A stretch of DNA of 64,000 bases from Dasyornis broadbenti. Its lineage: Eukaryota > Chordata > Aves > Passeriformes > Dasyornithidae. Position 1 is the first letter of the stretch. The number at the start of each line of letters is the position of its first letter. The translations under genes and the position numbers were made by a program. Positions 35,363 to 46,130 of this stretch are shown one piece after another. The notes under the pieces are model-generated. The model had not been told where the DNA came from. It was given only the letters and a program-made list of their open reading frames with translations, and searched no databases. Location: the NCBI GenBank assembly GCA_013397935.1, contig VZRN01004713.1, positions 372,551 to 436,550 on the forward strand. Reading direction: 5' to 3'.

Positions 35363-36165
35363 CTGCTTTTAGCGCTGCTGGGGCTGACTTCCGTCCCCAA
35401 CACCCTCATGGCTTCTCCCAGAGCACCCCAGCACTGGATAAACCTTTTTATTAATGAGTAATCAGAGGGAAATTAACAACAAAGGTGAAAAAACTCAACC
35501 TTGTGCTTCTCTACCTGAAAGGAAAAGGATGAGCCTTAAGTTAATTTCATTGAGGGCTAGCAGAATGCCTTTTGTAACAATTAATGCTAAAATTCCCTTT
35601 TAATCTCTGTTAATATGTGTCTTGACACCTCATTTGCCATGTTTTGATGCAGTGGTCAATGCTTAATTGTGTTTTCTGTGCATTTAGAGGTTAAAGTAAT
35701 TAAAATGTCCAATCTTTACCTTTCTTTTCAATAAAAACACCAAGAAGTGGCCTCAGTCCTGGCAGGGCCGAGGGGAGAGAGCTCTGGGATACCCCCGCAC
35801 CATCCAGCGCTGCAGGTTCAGTTCCTGGGGGCTCTGGGGCTAATTCAGGCTTTAATTCCTTTCTTTAGGAAAAGCCAGTTCTGCTGGAGATGGGGAATAT
35901 TCCAAACATTCCCCCCATTCCAGCCTCTCCCGCCCCCATTAACGTGGGCTCAGTGTGGATCAATCCCCGGTTGGACTCTGCCATCCTGGGAGTCTTTCCC
36001 AGCTCAATGCTCCAGGGATTCTGTCACAGGAAGAATATTTTCCCACTGATCACGAATATATTTACACCCAGCCCCGTGTTTATTTTGCCCCAGGTGTCAC
36101 CGAAAATCGGGGAGAAAATAAAGACCCTCCAGCACTATATTTGAAGTGACAGAGAACCAGGCATT

Positions 36166-36640
36166 ACTTTATTTTCTGGCCAGGATGTGCCAAGGAAAAT
36201 ATTCCAAAAACATGTGTTATTACTGGATTTTTCCCCGAATTTTATCCACTCAAAACCCCTAGAGATGGATTGGTTCGATGTTCATTGGTGCAGAGTTGAG
36301 CAACCCCCAGGATTCAGTTTCCTGTTGGATCCGAATCTCCTCACCTCCGATGTTCATTAGATTTTCATTCTTCAGTTTTCTTCAGTCCTGGTGTCTCCCA
36401 CTGTGCCAGGGCTGCTGTCTGGGCTGGGTGTTTGTAGATGGCCGCTGATGTTCCCGCGATGTTCCGTTGATGGTTTTTATCTCTCTGGGTGTCTCCGGGC
36501 TGCTCCCAGTCTGTTGCTGGATCAAGCCCACCTCCTTAGAGCGATGCTCCATCTCCTAAAAAAAAAAAACCAAAAAAACCCTAAAGAAACTTCCTTTCCC
36601 CGCGGCAAAGTCGAGTCGAGCCTAACTAGAGAGACAAAAT
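36166..36640. repeat. Copy A of a direct repeat flanking PPM1L exon 3
   Basis: This stretch matches 37315-37790 in the same orientation. Shared blocks, in order, are TTTATTTTCTGGCCAGGATG, GATGGATTGGTTC, GTTGAGCAACCCCCAGGATT, a CTGATGTTC-type run and GTTGATGGTTTTTATCT. Similarity continues more weakly to a CCCGCGGCA block near 36600. It ends within about 35 bp of exon 3. The family is not identified; an old LTR fragment on the minus strand is possible. Confidence 0.85.
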
Positions 36641-36673
36641 AAAAATGTCCGAGTTGTGTTGTTCCCAACGCAG

Positions 36674-36835
36674 GCACGACGTGTCTGATCGCGCTGCTGT
36701 CCGACAAGGAGCTGACCGTGGCCAACGTGGGCGACTCGCGGGGCGTGCTGTGCGACAAGGACGGCAACGCCATCCCCCTGAGCCACGACCACAAGCCCTA
36801 CCAGCTGAAGGAGAGGAAGAGGATCAAGAGAGCTG
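36674..36835 (+). CDS. PPM1L: PPM1L coding exon 3 (protein phosphatase 1L)
   Basis: This exon encodes about residues 192-246, starting after the split Gly with TTCLIALLSDKELTVANVG and ending KERKRIKRAG. It includes the conserved PP2C motif VANVGDSRG. In PP2C enzymes the segments around this Asp form part of the central beta-sandwich and active-site surroundings (family knowledge). The acceptor is CCCAACGCAG at 36664-36673 and the donor is GCTG|GTGAGC at 36836. Both ends are phase 1 and the length is 162 bases, so the exon is symmetric: skipping or deletion would keep the frame. The only change I notice from the human protein in this exon is Glu for Asp in SDKELT. Confidence 0.97.
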
Positions 36836-37852
36836 GTGAGCTGGGGGAACAGCCTAAAGCAGGCTGATCTGGAGCAGAGGCCGAGACAAGCGAGGAGAAT
36901 GAAATTCATTCAGGGCCTTCAAGGTGTGTTCAGGGCAAGCAAGGCCTCCCCCCGTGGGGCTACACCCGGAAATGGACACCAGGTCACGAGCTCTTCACCT
37001 TTTATGAGTTCTGTCATATCAGAATATCGGCCCCAGTCTCCAATCACACCCTCAGGCGATGATGGTGACGGCCCCAGGCCGCTCCCTCTCCACTCACGGT
37101 TGTTTACAAATTTTCGGGCCCCAGGGCAACAAAGTGTCCTTGAATTTTTACTGTTTTGGCTAAATCTGCTGGGAACAGAAGTTTGAACCGTAAGAAGCAC
37201 AGAATTACACCAAGTTACAGATGCATAAAGAGTAAAAACCAGGCAAAATTCTCAGGCATCAAAGGTTCATGGGTTTTTTTTTGTGTGTTTCCGCTGGGAA
37301 GTCACATTGGGATCATCAGCTTTATTTTCTGGCCAGGATGTGCCAAGGATAATATTCCAAAAACACATGTGTTTACAGGACTTTCCCCCAAACTTTATAC
37401 GGTCAAAACCCATAGAGATGGATTGGTTCAGTGTTCATTGGTGCACAGTTGAGCAACCCCCAGGATTCAGTTTCCCCTTGGATCCAAATCTCCTCGCCTC
37501 TGATGCTAACTAGCTTTTCATTCTTTAATCTTCTAACCGGTCCTTTCTGGCCCGGATGTCTCCCGCTCTGCCAGGGGTGGTGTCTGGGGTAGTTTGTGGA
37601 TGGCCACTGATGTTCCACTGATGTTCTGTTGATGGTTTTTATCTTTCTGGGTATCTCCTGTGCTGCTCCCCGGCTGTTGGGATGCTGAGCTCACCAGGCC
37701 TCCCCTGGAGGAGCAATGCCCTGGAAAGGAGCTTCAGTTCCCTTCCCCCGCGGCACAGGTGGACAAACCTGGCTAAAGTTCTATAAAATATTTTGAAACC
37801 GGTGTGTTTTCCGACACCAGGAGCTGCTCTGAGTGTGGCTGTTTCTCCCCAG
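36836..37852 (+). other. PPM1L: PPM1L intron 3
   Basis: This intron of 1017 bases runs from GTGAGC to TTTCTCCCCAG. Most of it looks repeat-derived: copy B of the flanking repeat fills the second half. The first half contains, on the minus strand, a TATA-like CATAAAAGG near 36997-37005, which would suit an LTR promoter. No coding sequence is seen. Confidence 0.85.
37315..37790. repeat. Copy B of a direct repeat flanking PPM1L exon 3
   Basis: It is the partner of 36166-36640, about 1.15 kb downstream in the same orientation. It may be part of a longer unit that begins near 36900. Read on the minus strand, the order of a long upstream part, then CATAAAAGG, then a GC-rich stretch, resembles a solitary LTR. 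I could not find clear TG...CA ends or a target-site duplication. Confidence 0.8.
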
Positions 37853-38202
37853 GTGGATTCATCAGCTTCAACGGCTCGTGGCGCGTGCAGGGCATCCTGG
37901 CCATGTCGCGCTCGCTGGGCGACTACCCCCTGAAGAACCTGAACGTGGTCATCCCCGATCCCGACATCCTGAGCTTCGACCTGGACAAGCTGCAGCCCGA
38001 GTTCATGATCCTGGCCTCGGACGGGCTGTGGGACGCCTTCAGCAACGAGGAGGCCGTGAGGTTCATCAAGGAGCGCCTGGACGAGCCGCACTTCGGCGCC
38101 AAGAGCATCGTGCTGCAGTCCTTCTACAGGGGCTGCCCCGACAACATCACCGTCATGGTGGTGAAGTTCAGGAATAGCAGCAAAGCCGAGGAGCAGCAGT
38201 GA
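37853..38202 (+). CDS. PPM1L: PPM1L last coding exon (protein phosphatase 1L C-terminus)
   Basis: This exon encodes residues 246-361 and the TGA stop at 38200-38202. It follows a good acceptor (GTTTCTCCCCAG) and starts GGFISFNGSWRVQGILAMSR. It carries two catalytic-site motifs of PP2C phosphatases: ILASDGLWD and GCPDNITVMVV. Their Asp residues coordinate the Mg or Mn ions (established knowledge). The C-terminus ends SSKAEEQQ, one residue longer than the 360-residue human protein as I recall it. Third codon positions are strongly G or C, so the exon is a CpG-rich block amid AT-richer intron sequence. No frameshift or missing key residue is seen. Confidence 0.97.
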
Positions 38203-41200
38203 GCTCCGGGCTGCTCCGGGCTCGGGACAGGCTCTCCGTTGTTACCGTAGTAGGAAGCTCTAGGAAACGCCGCTCGGATTCTCCGCAGGAGGAGCGGATC
38301 CCTCTGGTCTTTGTTCTTGGCTTGACAAAAGGAGCAATACAACAAATCCACGCTGAGCGACGACAAGAGTCCCCTTTGTCCCCGTGTCCCGCCTCCTGTG
38401 CCCTCGCTGCTCCTTAGGAACCACTGGAAGCTCCCATTTCACACTTTTCTTTCGGAATCCTGAGTGGGTTTTGGTTTGATCGCTCCCCTCCGGTGGCTCA
38501 GGGCACGGCAGGGTCGCTCGTGGGTGTCGCTGCTCTCGTGTTCCTCATCCCCGGGACCTGCAGGGAGAAGGGTGGAGAGGAGAAGGGTTGGGATCTGAAG
38601 GAGGAACAGGAGCCAACTCCCAGCTGCTGCCACTGCTGGCTCTCGCTTCGTGTGACCTCCCCCTGGAATAAGCCCCTGCCGAGCATGTGAGTAGCTGAGC
38701 TCCTGAGTGGCCACGCTCACTCAGGCTGTGCATTACTCTAGAGCAGCTCTTCTAGGCCATATTGTATCCAAACCGACTCGTGGTGAACTTCAGCAAAACC
38801 CCCGGGAGCTCTGACAGCTCCTGGATCGGAACAGAGCTCAGCTGGGATAGCAGAATGTCCGTCATTCGCCGAGAAATCACCCTGACCTTATTTTTATGGC
38901 AAGGACTTGGGAAGTGATGCAAGAGAAACATGAATTTCGTGAGTGACTGTTGGAAAACTCATCCAGGCAGGGCTCTCAATAAACCTCAGAGCTACCTAGC
39001 TGGAAGTCAGGTCTATTAAAGACTTCCGTGTACCACTGCAGATGGATTTGTGGTGTTCATCCCGGGGCAGAGCCCTCTAGAACCGGGGCTTTGGGATGAC
39101 ATGCAAATGCCAGGCAGCGGCATTGCACTGTAGAGATGAAGGGTTGTGTTCAGGCTGGATTTTAAAAGTGTGTTTAGCTCTGACCTTCAGTATTGAATTG
39201 TGCTTTGGGATCTGTGACTGCTGTCAGGTGGGATGGGGAGGGTCGGGGTTTGCTGCACATCTGCAGCAGCTGTGTCACGGCGGAGGGGCAGGGCGGAGCC
39301 TGGCAGAGGAGCAGACCAGGCAGGATTTTGGATGGATCCTTTATCCTTGTCCTGCCTTCCAGAAAGCCTTGGGATCTCCCCAGAAACGTGGTCCTGGACA
39401 ATCTGCTCCAGTCTTCGGGGCGATGGAGGCTGCCTGAGTTTGGCTCTGGAGGTGGATCAGGGATGTGATGGATCAACTGGCGTTGCCTGTTCCTTAGGGA
39501 AACACAATATTCCTCGTTCATCAGCTGCCTGGCACCCCCCACTCTCCTGCAGGGCTTTGGGGTGGGGCTGAGCTCTGCCGGGAGGTGCCGAGGGGGTCGG
39601 GGTCTCTCAAGGCAAAAATCAAAGAGCACAAATTTCTGCTCGAGAAGGAATTCCCATCTTTGTCCTTTCACCTCTCCCCCACCAAGTTCCCTCCTTTAAT
39701 TTGTTTGGGGATAATCCCAGCCCTTAACTGGCTATGGTGGAGTTTCCAGTGCTGTGCAAAACGTGCCTGGATCCCGTGGCTGCCTCTGCTCATCCCGAAT
39801 TCCAGGGAGAGCCCCTGGCCTGAAAAGTGCCCGGCACCCTCTGGACCCAGCCTGCGCTGCTCCTTTCCCAGAGGATGGGAGGTTCCTGGCATTTTTAATC
39901 CCCTGCAGGGTCCGTTCAGGGAATCTGAAGTGCAGCCTGGCAGCAAACAGCAAATGTTAAGAATTGCAGAGCGCTTCCGTTACTGCGGCGGGAAGAGGGA
40001 TCCGAGGTCAGAGCGCTGGGAAATGCAGCCCTTGGGTGATAGTTCCATGGGAATTACCTGGATCCTGGGAGTGGCACAGCAGGGGTGGAGCTGTGCTCCG
40101 GGCAGAGCTCACAGCCTGTGGAGTTTGCCTTTCCTGTCTGCTGCACGGGAGATGCTCCCGTTGTGCCTTTCCTTTGCGGGGCACAGCCTGGATCCGGCTG
40201 CCCAGGGACAAGGGGAATTCCAGGCAGCAGCTCGAACGGAGAGCGATGTTTGTGTGGCACAGGCAGCCCCACAGATCCATCCCAGGCACTGGAGAAGCTG
40301 GAATGATGGTCATTCCCAGGAAAACGGAACAGATCGACCCCGCTGGAATGAGAGCTCCTGGCTGCACGGAGCATCCCGAGGGCAGGGAGCATCCCTGAGG
40401 GATCTGTGACCTCTGGAGCACAGCCGGGCGTGACTCCAGCACTTGGAGTGACAGGAAAACGAGGTGCCAGGAATTCCCAGGCGTGAGGAAGCAGTGGGAG
40501 AGCAGCTCGCTCTGGAAGGGAGCCACGCTCCCAGGATTTAGGGAAACAGAGCAGGGCAGGGCAGGGTAGGAGTGGTTTGCAGGATCATTCCAGGATTATT
40601 CCCTGTCACTCCCAGCCCCTCCAGGCAGCTCCAATCAAGCCGATTCCAACCTCCAAGTGGCTGCAGCTGCAGCAGGAGCTGCTTCAGCACCTTCAGCGTC
40701 CTCTGGCACCTCCCAGAGCCACCCCTGCCGATGATCTCTGCTCAGCCTGGCCATTTGTGCTTCGATTGCTTTGGAAAAAAAGGCGTTTCAGCTGCTCCAG
40801 GTTGAAGGAGGAAGGACTGATGGAGGTGAGAGGCTCTGTGTGCTCTCCACATCCACGTGCAGTGCCTACCCGTGCTCCCTGCCGGAATTTGCGAAGTTTT
40901 CCATCCGGATCAAGGCATGTACACCGTTCCAGCCGTGCTGATTTGTGCCAAACTCTGCCGCGCCGCAGCCGGAGCTGAGAGATGAAGTCATTGCACGCTC
41001 ATTGCTTATGCAACCTGACCCGGCCAGGGTTCTCCCGCTGCCTTAACGCTCCATCCTGCATCCCCAAAGGCTGGCCCGGTGCTGCAGCCGGGAATATCCA
41101 CGTCCAGGAGTGCTCCAGCACCGCGGCCTTGCTGCTGCTGCTCTCCACACCCAGCTGGGAGCTGCTCCTGCCGGGCTCATCCGGGGAAGGTTCGTGGCTC

Positions 41201-42354
41201 CATCCCCTCGGGGCCATCCCGGCAGGAGCCTCAGGGCACGGAGCTGCTGTGGAGTCGCTGCCAAAGAGCTTCTTCCTTCCATCCCAAAGCTGAGCCAGGA
41301 ATTCGGGCTGTTCCCAGGGAGATCACAGCTCCCGGGTCGCTCTCGTGGGATATTGGGATGATTCTCTCAGCCTGGAGCATGGATTGCCATGGAGTGCATC
41401 CCTCTGCTCGCTCTCTGGGGGGGTTCAGCCCCGCTGATCGTTCCTGGAATTCCTGGCAGGGCTGGGAGTTTTCCCAGCCCATCCCTTGGAGCTGGGGCCA
41501 GCCGGGCTGCTGGCACCGAGGCTCCTTCCAGTGGCCCTCAAATGCCACAGCAGCTCCTGAGCCCCTGGGGTAAAGGATTCCAAATCCCAGCACCCAACCC
41601 GCTGCTGCTGCTGCTGCCGCTGCAGGGTTAAGCCATTTACAGAGGGAGAATTAAAATAGTGTGAAGATTTTTGGAACCCAGAGGTTAGGATTGAAGTGCT
41701 GCATCAGCTTGAGCAGCGTTGGCTGCAGAAACGCCAATGCCACAGCCTAAAGTGAAGGAATTTTGTGTCCAGCTGCCTCTCAGGATACGGGACAGCCCTG
41801 CTTTAAGTAAACTGGATTCATTGCTAATGTAGCTGATACTTCCTTTACACAAAGAAACACTTAATAAGTGATTATACTGCAGAAAAAGAAAACACCTCAC
41901 CAGCCTTTCATTTCCCAAAGTAGGTTTTTAGGCCTCGGTACAAAATTCCGGGTCTACAACTGAGAACGTTCTGCTGCAATTTGGCCACTGCAGAGCCCAG
42001 AGCTGCTGCTGCTCGATATTTTCATAAATAACCTTCCTAAACCCGAGGACTCAAAGCAAAACAAGGATCTGTACCGTTCACGCTGAGCTGAAGCCTCGTT
42101 ACTTTTTATTTTTGCCGTGCTGACTGGACAAGGCTTGGGGAAGCAGCTGTTTTAAATGGGGCTTTTCCTTAGGAAACTGGAAATTCCAGGTGTCAGCTGT
42201 GTCCAGTTCTGGGATAATCTGGGTGCTCTGGAAAGCAAAACCTGGTGGATGCAGCTGAAGCTTTTCTAGAACCATAAAGGGAGGCTTGAGGGCAAATTCT
42301 TGAGGGAAGAATTTCTGGATTTCACGGATTAGGGCAGCTCCTGTGTCTGCTCCG

Positions 42355-42425
42355 CTCAGTCCTAAGGAAGTGGGAAAGAGATGGTTTTGAAGGTCCCTTC
42401 CAACCCAAGTCTGGGATTCTGGGAA
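42355..42425 (+). mobile_element. Short CR1 3' tail, plus orientation
   Basis: The blocks GATGGTTTTGAAGGTCCCTT and CCAACCCAAG, followed by GGGATTCTGGGA, match the last part of CR1. It is only about 70 bases long. Confidence 0.65.
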
Positions 42426-43764
42426 TTATCTGAGCAGTAGGGAGCTAAAGCACTTCTTTCCCTGCATATTTCATGGCCAATCCTGTATTTTTTGAAGCCT
42501 GTGGAGATGCATCCATGGACACGGGCACCCCCTCCATTTCCCAGCTTGCTCGGACACCAATCAGCCATAAGTGTAAGGCAAAATTTCGGGAATTATTCCA
42601 AACATCCTGGTTATAGTGACCACAGGGAATGGTACATCTGCTGCAGGGTTTATTGGGAATTTGTTTGGTCCCGAATGCACTCAAAGCACTGCAGCGTTTT
42701 AACTCCTCCAAAAGAACATCCAGACTGGGAATTTCACATTGGAACCCACTTTTGCTCCGCACCCCCAGCAGCAATTTCCAAACATCTTTGCCCAATGAAT
42801 TATTAATTTTCAGGTCAGAAAGCCCCACAGTTTTCCTATCAGAATCACAAATATTTGGCATTCTGAGTGAATACTTTCTGAACTTGCTGCACAAGAAAAA
42901 AAAAAAAAAAAAACAAAACTTAGGATTTGGGAAAATTTTAGCCTGTGTTTTAGGCGTCATTTTTAGTACAACATCCTAGGCAGATGCAATAAAATTTGGG
43001 GCTCCCCTACTTCAGTGCCCAGATTATTTCATGCTTTGAAGGTCTTTCACCTTTTTCCTGGCTGCTCGCACTGAAAACTTCCCTAAGAATGGCTTTAAGC
43101 AGAAACAGGAGCTCAGCTGGGAATTTTACAGCCTTTTAAGCAATAATAAGGTCAGACTCAAAACCAAGCCAAACTTGGAAATGAGGGTTTTTTAGGAAAA
43201 GCAGGAGCAGGGCATTTTTCCAGCGCCGCAGAGATGCTGTCGCTGTAGGTGGCACTGAATTTCAGGTGGCACAAAGACATCACTGTGGATCAACCTTGGA
43301 ACCGGTGAGCAGTGGCAGCACCTGGGGCACAAAAACTCCAGATTCCTGCAGGTGACAGGAGAATTTCTGGCCATCCTCACATCCCCGTGGCTCTCACTCC
43401 TCCCTCAGCACGAGCACTCTCTGCTTTATCCATTTTCTGAAGGCAGCAGGGTCATAATTGCAATTTTTTTTTTTGGTGAAAAAGCAATACAAACTGTGCT
43501 GTGGTATCAGCGTTCTTGTGGCAAAGAATTTCTTTCTGAGCGCTGAACGTGGCAGGCTCTGAGAAAACAGAGGGGTTTGGGGTTTAAGATGTGTGAACAA
43601 TCACAGAACAAGGCAGTTCTCCCAGGGCTCTCAGGATCTGCTCAGAGAACAATCAAATCCCAGCTCCTAAACCCGTGGCACGGCTGGAATTTTACCTGGA
43701 TCTAGGAATACAAGAGCATCATTCCCTCCGTTATGCAATACTGTATTTTTCCAACAAAAAAGCC

Positions 43765-43770
43765 TTTATT
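43765..43770 (-). terminator. B3GALNT1: Candidate B3GALNT1 poly(A) signal
   Basis: TTTATT on the plus strand is AATAAA on the minus strand, about 1.3 kb beyond the B3GALNT1 stop. I did not see a canonical hexamer on that strand closer to the stop. If used, the transcript would overlap the long PPM1L 3' UTR tail to tail. Confidence 0.35.
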
Positions 43771-44224
43771 TTTTAAAAAACTTTGACCTTCTTAACATCC
43801 ACCCTTAGAACGCTGACATCTGAAATCCTTGTCTAGAGAGTGTTGTCCCCAAGATCTTTCATCCCTAAAAGAAGAACCAACCCCGTCCTCAATCCCCGCC
43901 AAAGCCCAGGTGCAGTTGTTGAGCAGAGCCAAACCCAGCACTGCCCACAAGCCCAGCGTGCTGAGGCCGCTGGGGACCCCCCAGCCCTGGTGCTGGAGCT
44001 TTGGGCAGCCCCTGTGCTTTGTCTCCAAGAGACAGCTGGGATGGGAACGGGTCCAGCCAAACGGGAATCCCAGGGAACGCGGCAGCTGTGGCCGGGATGT
44101 CTCTGTAGTCTCTCCCCCCCTGTGTAGTGGATGTGTCCAGGTTAATTCTGTTCATGCAATTGCAAATTCTGTATCGTTGTCCATTAGAAGTGTAAACTAC
44201 TGAAAACTGGGCCTTGCTGATATG

Positions 44225-44230
44225 AATAAA
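44225..44230 (+). terminator. PPM1L: Candidate distal PPM1L poly(A) signal
   Basis: AATAAA lies in TATGAATAAAGTGATTAAAA and is followed about 35 bases later by a GTTGG-plus-T-run downstream element. It fits a vertebrate polyadenylation site on the plus strand. Assignment to PPM1L rests on position only. Confidence 0.45.
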
Positions 44231-45083
44231 GTGATTAAAAACCGGTCTTTACACATAGGGCAGAGTTGGTCTTTTTTTTTTTTTTTTAAGATGTTCACGG
44301 TGGAATTTCTTCCTTTTTGCGCTTTAAAATAGGAACAAAAAAACCCTAATTTAGAAACAGACTGAGTCACAATGGAAATTATTCTGGTTTCATCCTCCCT
44401 GCAGGGTTCCAAAACCCCTGGGATGTATCAAACCCAGGCATGGAGGGATTGATTATCCCAAGGTGTGGGGATGTCCAAACTGCTCCCCCTGCCCTGCCCT
44501 GGGGGCACCAGCAAAGCTACCCCAGCCAGTTTAACATGGATAGAGACACACAGAGTGCCCCGCGCTGCCAGGGTTTCTCACCAGCTCCTGCAGATCCCAT
44601 GGCATCCCCGGGCTGGGAACACCCTTGGAAGCGCTGTGGAGGTGACACACGCAAATACCAAGGGGGGACGCTCTCAGGAGGGTTACACGGAAATAAAGTT
44701 CATGCTGGGCAGAGAACAAATAATGGAGAGTGGCAATCAAACAAGAAAAACACTCCAGGCGGGAATTTGGGAAGCATCCTCAAGGGCGGTTTCTTGGCAT
44801 CAACATTATTCCTCGGTGGCATTTTGTACATTCCAGGAGATGCAGGGAGAAATAAATCCCAGGGGTGCAGCTGAGCTCAAGGAAAGGCAGCAGAGGCAGA
44901 CGGGACGGTGCATTCCAAAGTAGCCCCTGGGTGTGGGATACACACGTGGAAAAGCGCTGTGTGAATCCCTGCTCGTTTCATTTCAGAGCGTTGCAACGTC
45001 CTAGAGAAATGCTGCCCCGGCAGGCAAAGTCATCTCTAGAAGCCGCTCTCACGCCAAATTTCAGTTTCTAAATGAATCCAGAA

Positions 45084-46070
45084 TCAAAGGCAGGTTTTGG
45101 AGGCGTTGGAGTGCAAATCCTGCCAAAACTGGATCAGGTCACTTGACGTAAGGCCATGAACTAGAATCAAATGTCTGTACTTACAGATATCAAAGTTGAT
45201 TTTGTAGAGAAAGAATTGTTCTGCATCTTGTGGAATGGTGAGGTTGACTCTGAGTATATTTAAGCAAATCCCCACGTAAACATCCTCCATCTTCACGGGT
45301 CTGACGTGGCTCGTGAGCTCATAAACCCTCAGAGCCAGTTTTCCATCCAGTACATATCCGATCCCACTGCAGTAGGGAGGATACAGCTTGAAGGGATAAT
45401 CCTCATAGGAGATGTATCTTTTTCTGTCAAAGCCTCTGAAGGCGAAGTTATCAATGAGGGGATACCCAGTATAAAAATTTTCCGAGGAATTCAGCTGCAG
45501 CAGGAATTTCACCAGGTTGGGAGTGTTGATGAAGCTGTCAGTGTCGGTCTTCATGAAGAACCTGGCGTTGGAACAGAACTCGGAGAGCCACTGGAACGCC
45601 ATGATGGTCTTCAGGGTGAGGTTGTCGTAAGTGTCCACAAAATCCTGGCGGATGATGTCCCCGTAGAGGAGGCTCTCGTCCTCCACCGACAGCGCCTCCG
45701 CCCTGTCCCGAGCCTGGGTGTCCTGCCCCAGCAGGAACAGCGTCAGGATGCGCTGGCCCCACCAGGAATCCCGGGAGCCCCAGGTTATCCTGATGGCCTG
45801 CCTGGCCTGCAGGTCGCCGGGGCTGGAAGCCACGAGGATGACGAGGAAGGGGCGGGCGTGGGCGCAGCTGGGGCGCTGGCGCAGCGTGAAGGGGCGGCGC
45901 TGCCGGTACACGGGCTCGTACTCGTAGAAATACATCACGTTCACCTTGTCCAGGGCAGCCCTGGGGGACAGCGTGAGGTACCACGTGGTCAGCAGGGAAA
46001 AGCCCAGCAGGCACAGGAAAAGCCAGTTCAAGGGTCTCGTGCACAAGGCACCCACTGGAAGCGGTGGCAT
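45084..46070 (-). CDS. B3GALNT1: Beta-1,3-N-acetylgalactosaminyltransferase 1 (globoside synthase)
   Basis: This 328-residue type II Golgi glycosyltransferase of family GT31 transfers GalNAc in beta-1,3 linkage to globotriaosylceramide to make globoside in mammals (established knowledge). A short cytoplasmic N-terminus precedes a signal-anchor at about residues 14-34 (NWLFLCLLGFSLLTTWYLTL). The catalytic domain shows RQAIRITWG (90-98), LLYGDIIRQDFVDTYDNLT (134-152), the DXD-type metal site KTDTDSF (174-180) and EDVYVG (262-267). Sequons lie at Asn150, Asn194, Asn276 and Asn322. The human protein is 331 residues (recalled). The frame stays open for 35 more codons upstream, but that part crosses a splice acceptor (minus-strand CATTTTTCAG ending at 46131), so the Met at 46070 is chosen. 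The whole coding region is in one exon, as in mammals. It converges on PPM1L. Confidence 0.95.
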   Translation of the reverse strand: MPPLPVGALCTRPLNWLFLCLLGFSLLTTWYLTLSPRAALDKVNVMYFYEYEPVYRQRRPFTLRQRPSCAHARPFLVILVASSPGDLQARQAIRITWGSRDSWWGQRILTLFLLGQDTQARDRAEALSVEDESLLYGDIIRQDFVDTYDNLTLKTIMAFQWLSEFCSNARFFMKTDTDSFINTPNLVKFLLQLNSSENFYTGYPLIDNFAFRGFDRKRYISYEDYPFKLYPPYCSGIGYVLDGKLALRVYELTSHVRPVKMEDVYVGICLNILRVNLTIPQDAEQFFLYKINFDICKYRHLILVHGLTSSDLIQFWQDLHSNASKTCL

Positions 46071-46130
46071 GGTCGGGATCGGGTGGTGCCTCGCAGAATC
46101 TGTTCCACAAATCCGGAAGGGTCTTCCTTG
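46071..46130 (-). other. B3GALNT1: B3GALNT1 5' UTR part of the coding exon
   Basis: On the minus strand a pyrimidine tract and CAG (CTTTCCCTTTCATTTTTCAG) end at 46131, giving a strong 3' splice site. Sixty bases of leader then precede the start codon (context CCGACCATGC). This implies at least one upstream noncoding exon. Confidence 0.75.

Larger units (their letters stand above)
29789..36673 (+). other. PPM1L: PPM1L intron 2
   Basis: The intron runs from GTGAGG after exon 2 to TTCCCAACGCAG before exon 3. It holds a 32-bp pyrimidine repeat, a CR1 fragment, poly-A tracts (for example 32203-32220), a 20-bp minisatellite with an assembly gap, and copy A of the repeat that flanks exon 3. I see no additional exon or independent gene in it. 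Confidence 0.85.
38203..44250 (+). other. PPM1L: Probable PPM1L 3' untranslated region
   Basis: No coding sequence follows the PPM1L stop, and mammalian PPM1L has a multi-kilobase 3' UTR (recalled). Two plus-strand AATAAA signals are plausible ends: 38978-38983 (short form) and 44225-44230 (long form). The latter is followed by a T-rich downstream stretch after 44266, as expected for a poly(A) site. Other AATAAA occurrences exist, so the exact end is an inference. The interval is GC-rich around 39.2-41.6 kb and includes a small CR1 tail at 42355-42425. Some of it may be spacer and not UTR. Confidence 0.45.

Noticed and set aside
34654..35461. Three overlapping plus-strand frames of 223-267 codons and a 182-codon minus frame, rich in Gln-Ser-Pro-Asp-Trp or Gly-Ala-Leu-Trp
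   Set aside because: They are translations of the 20-bp minisatellite and run straight through the N gap; all frames are open because the unit has no stop.
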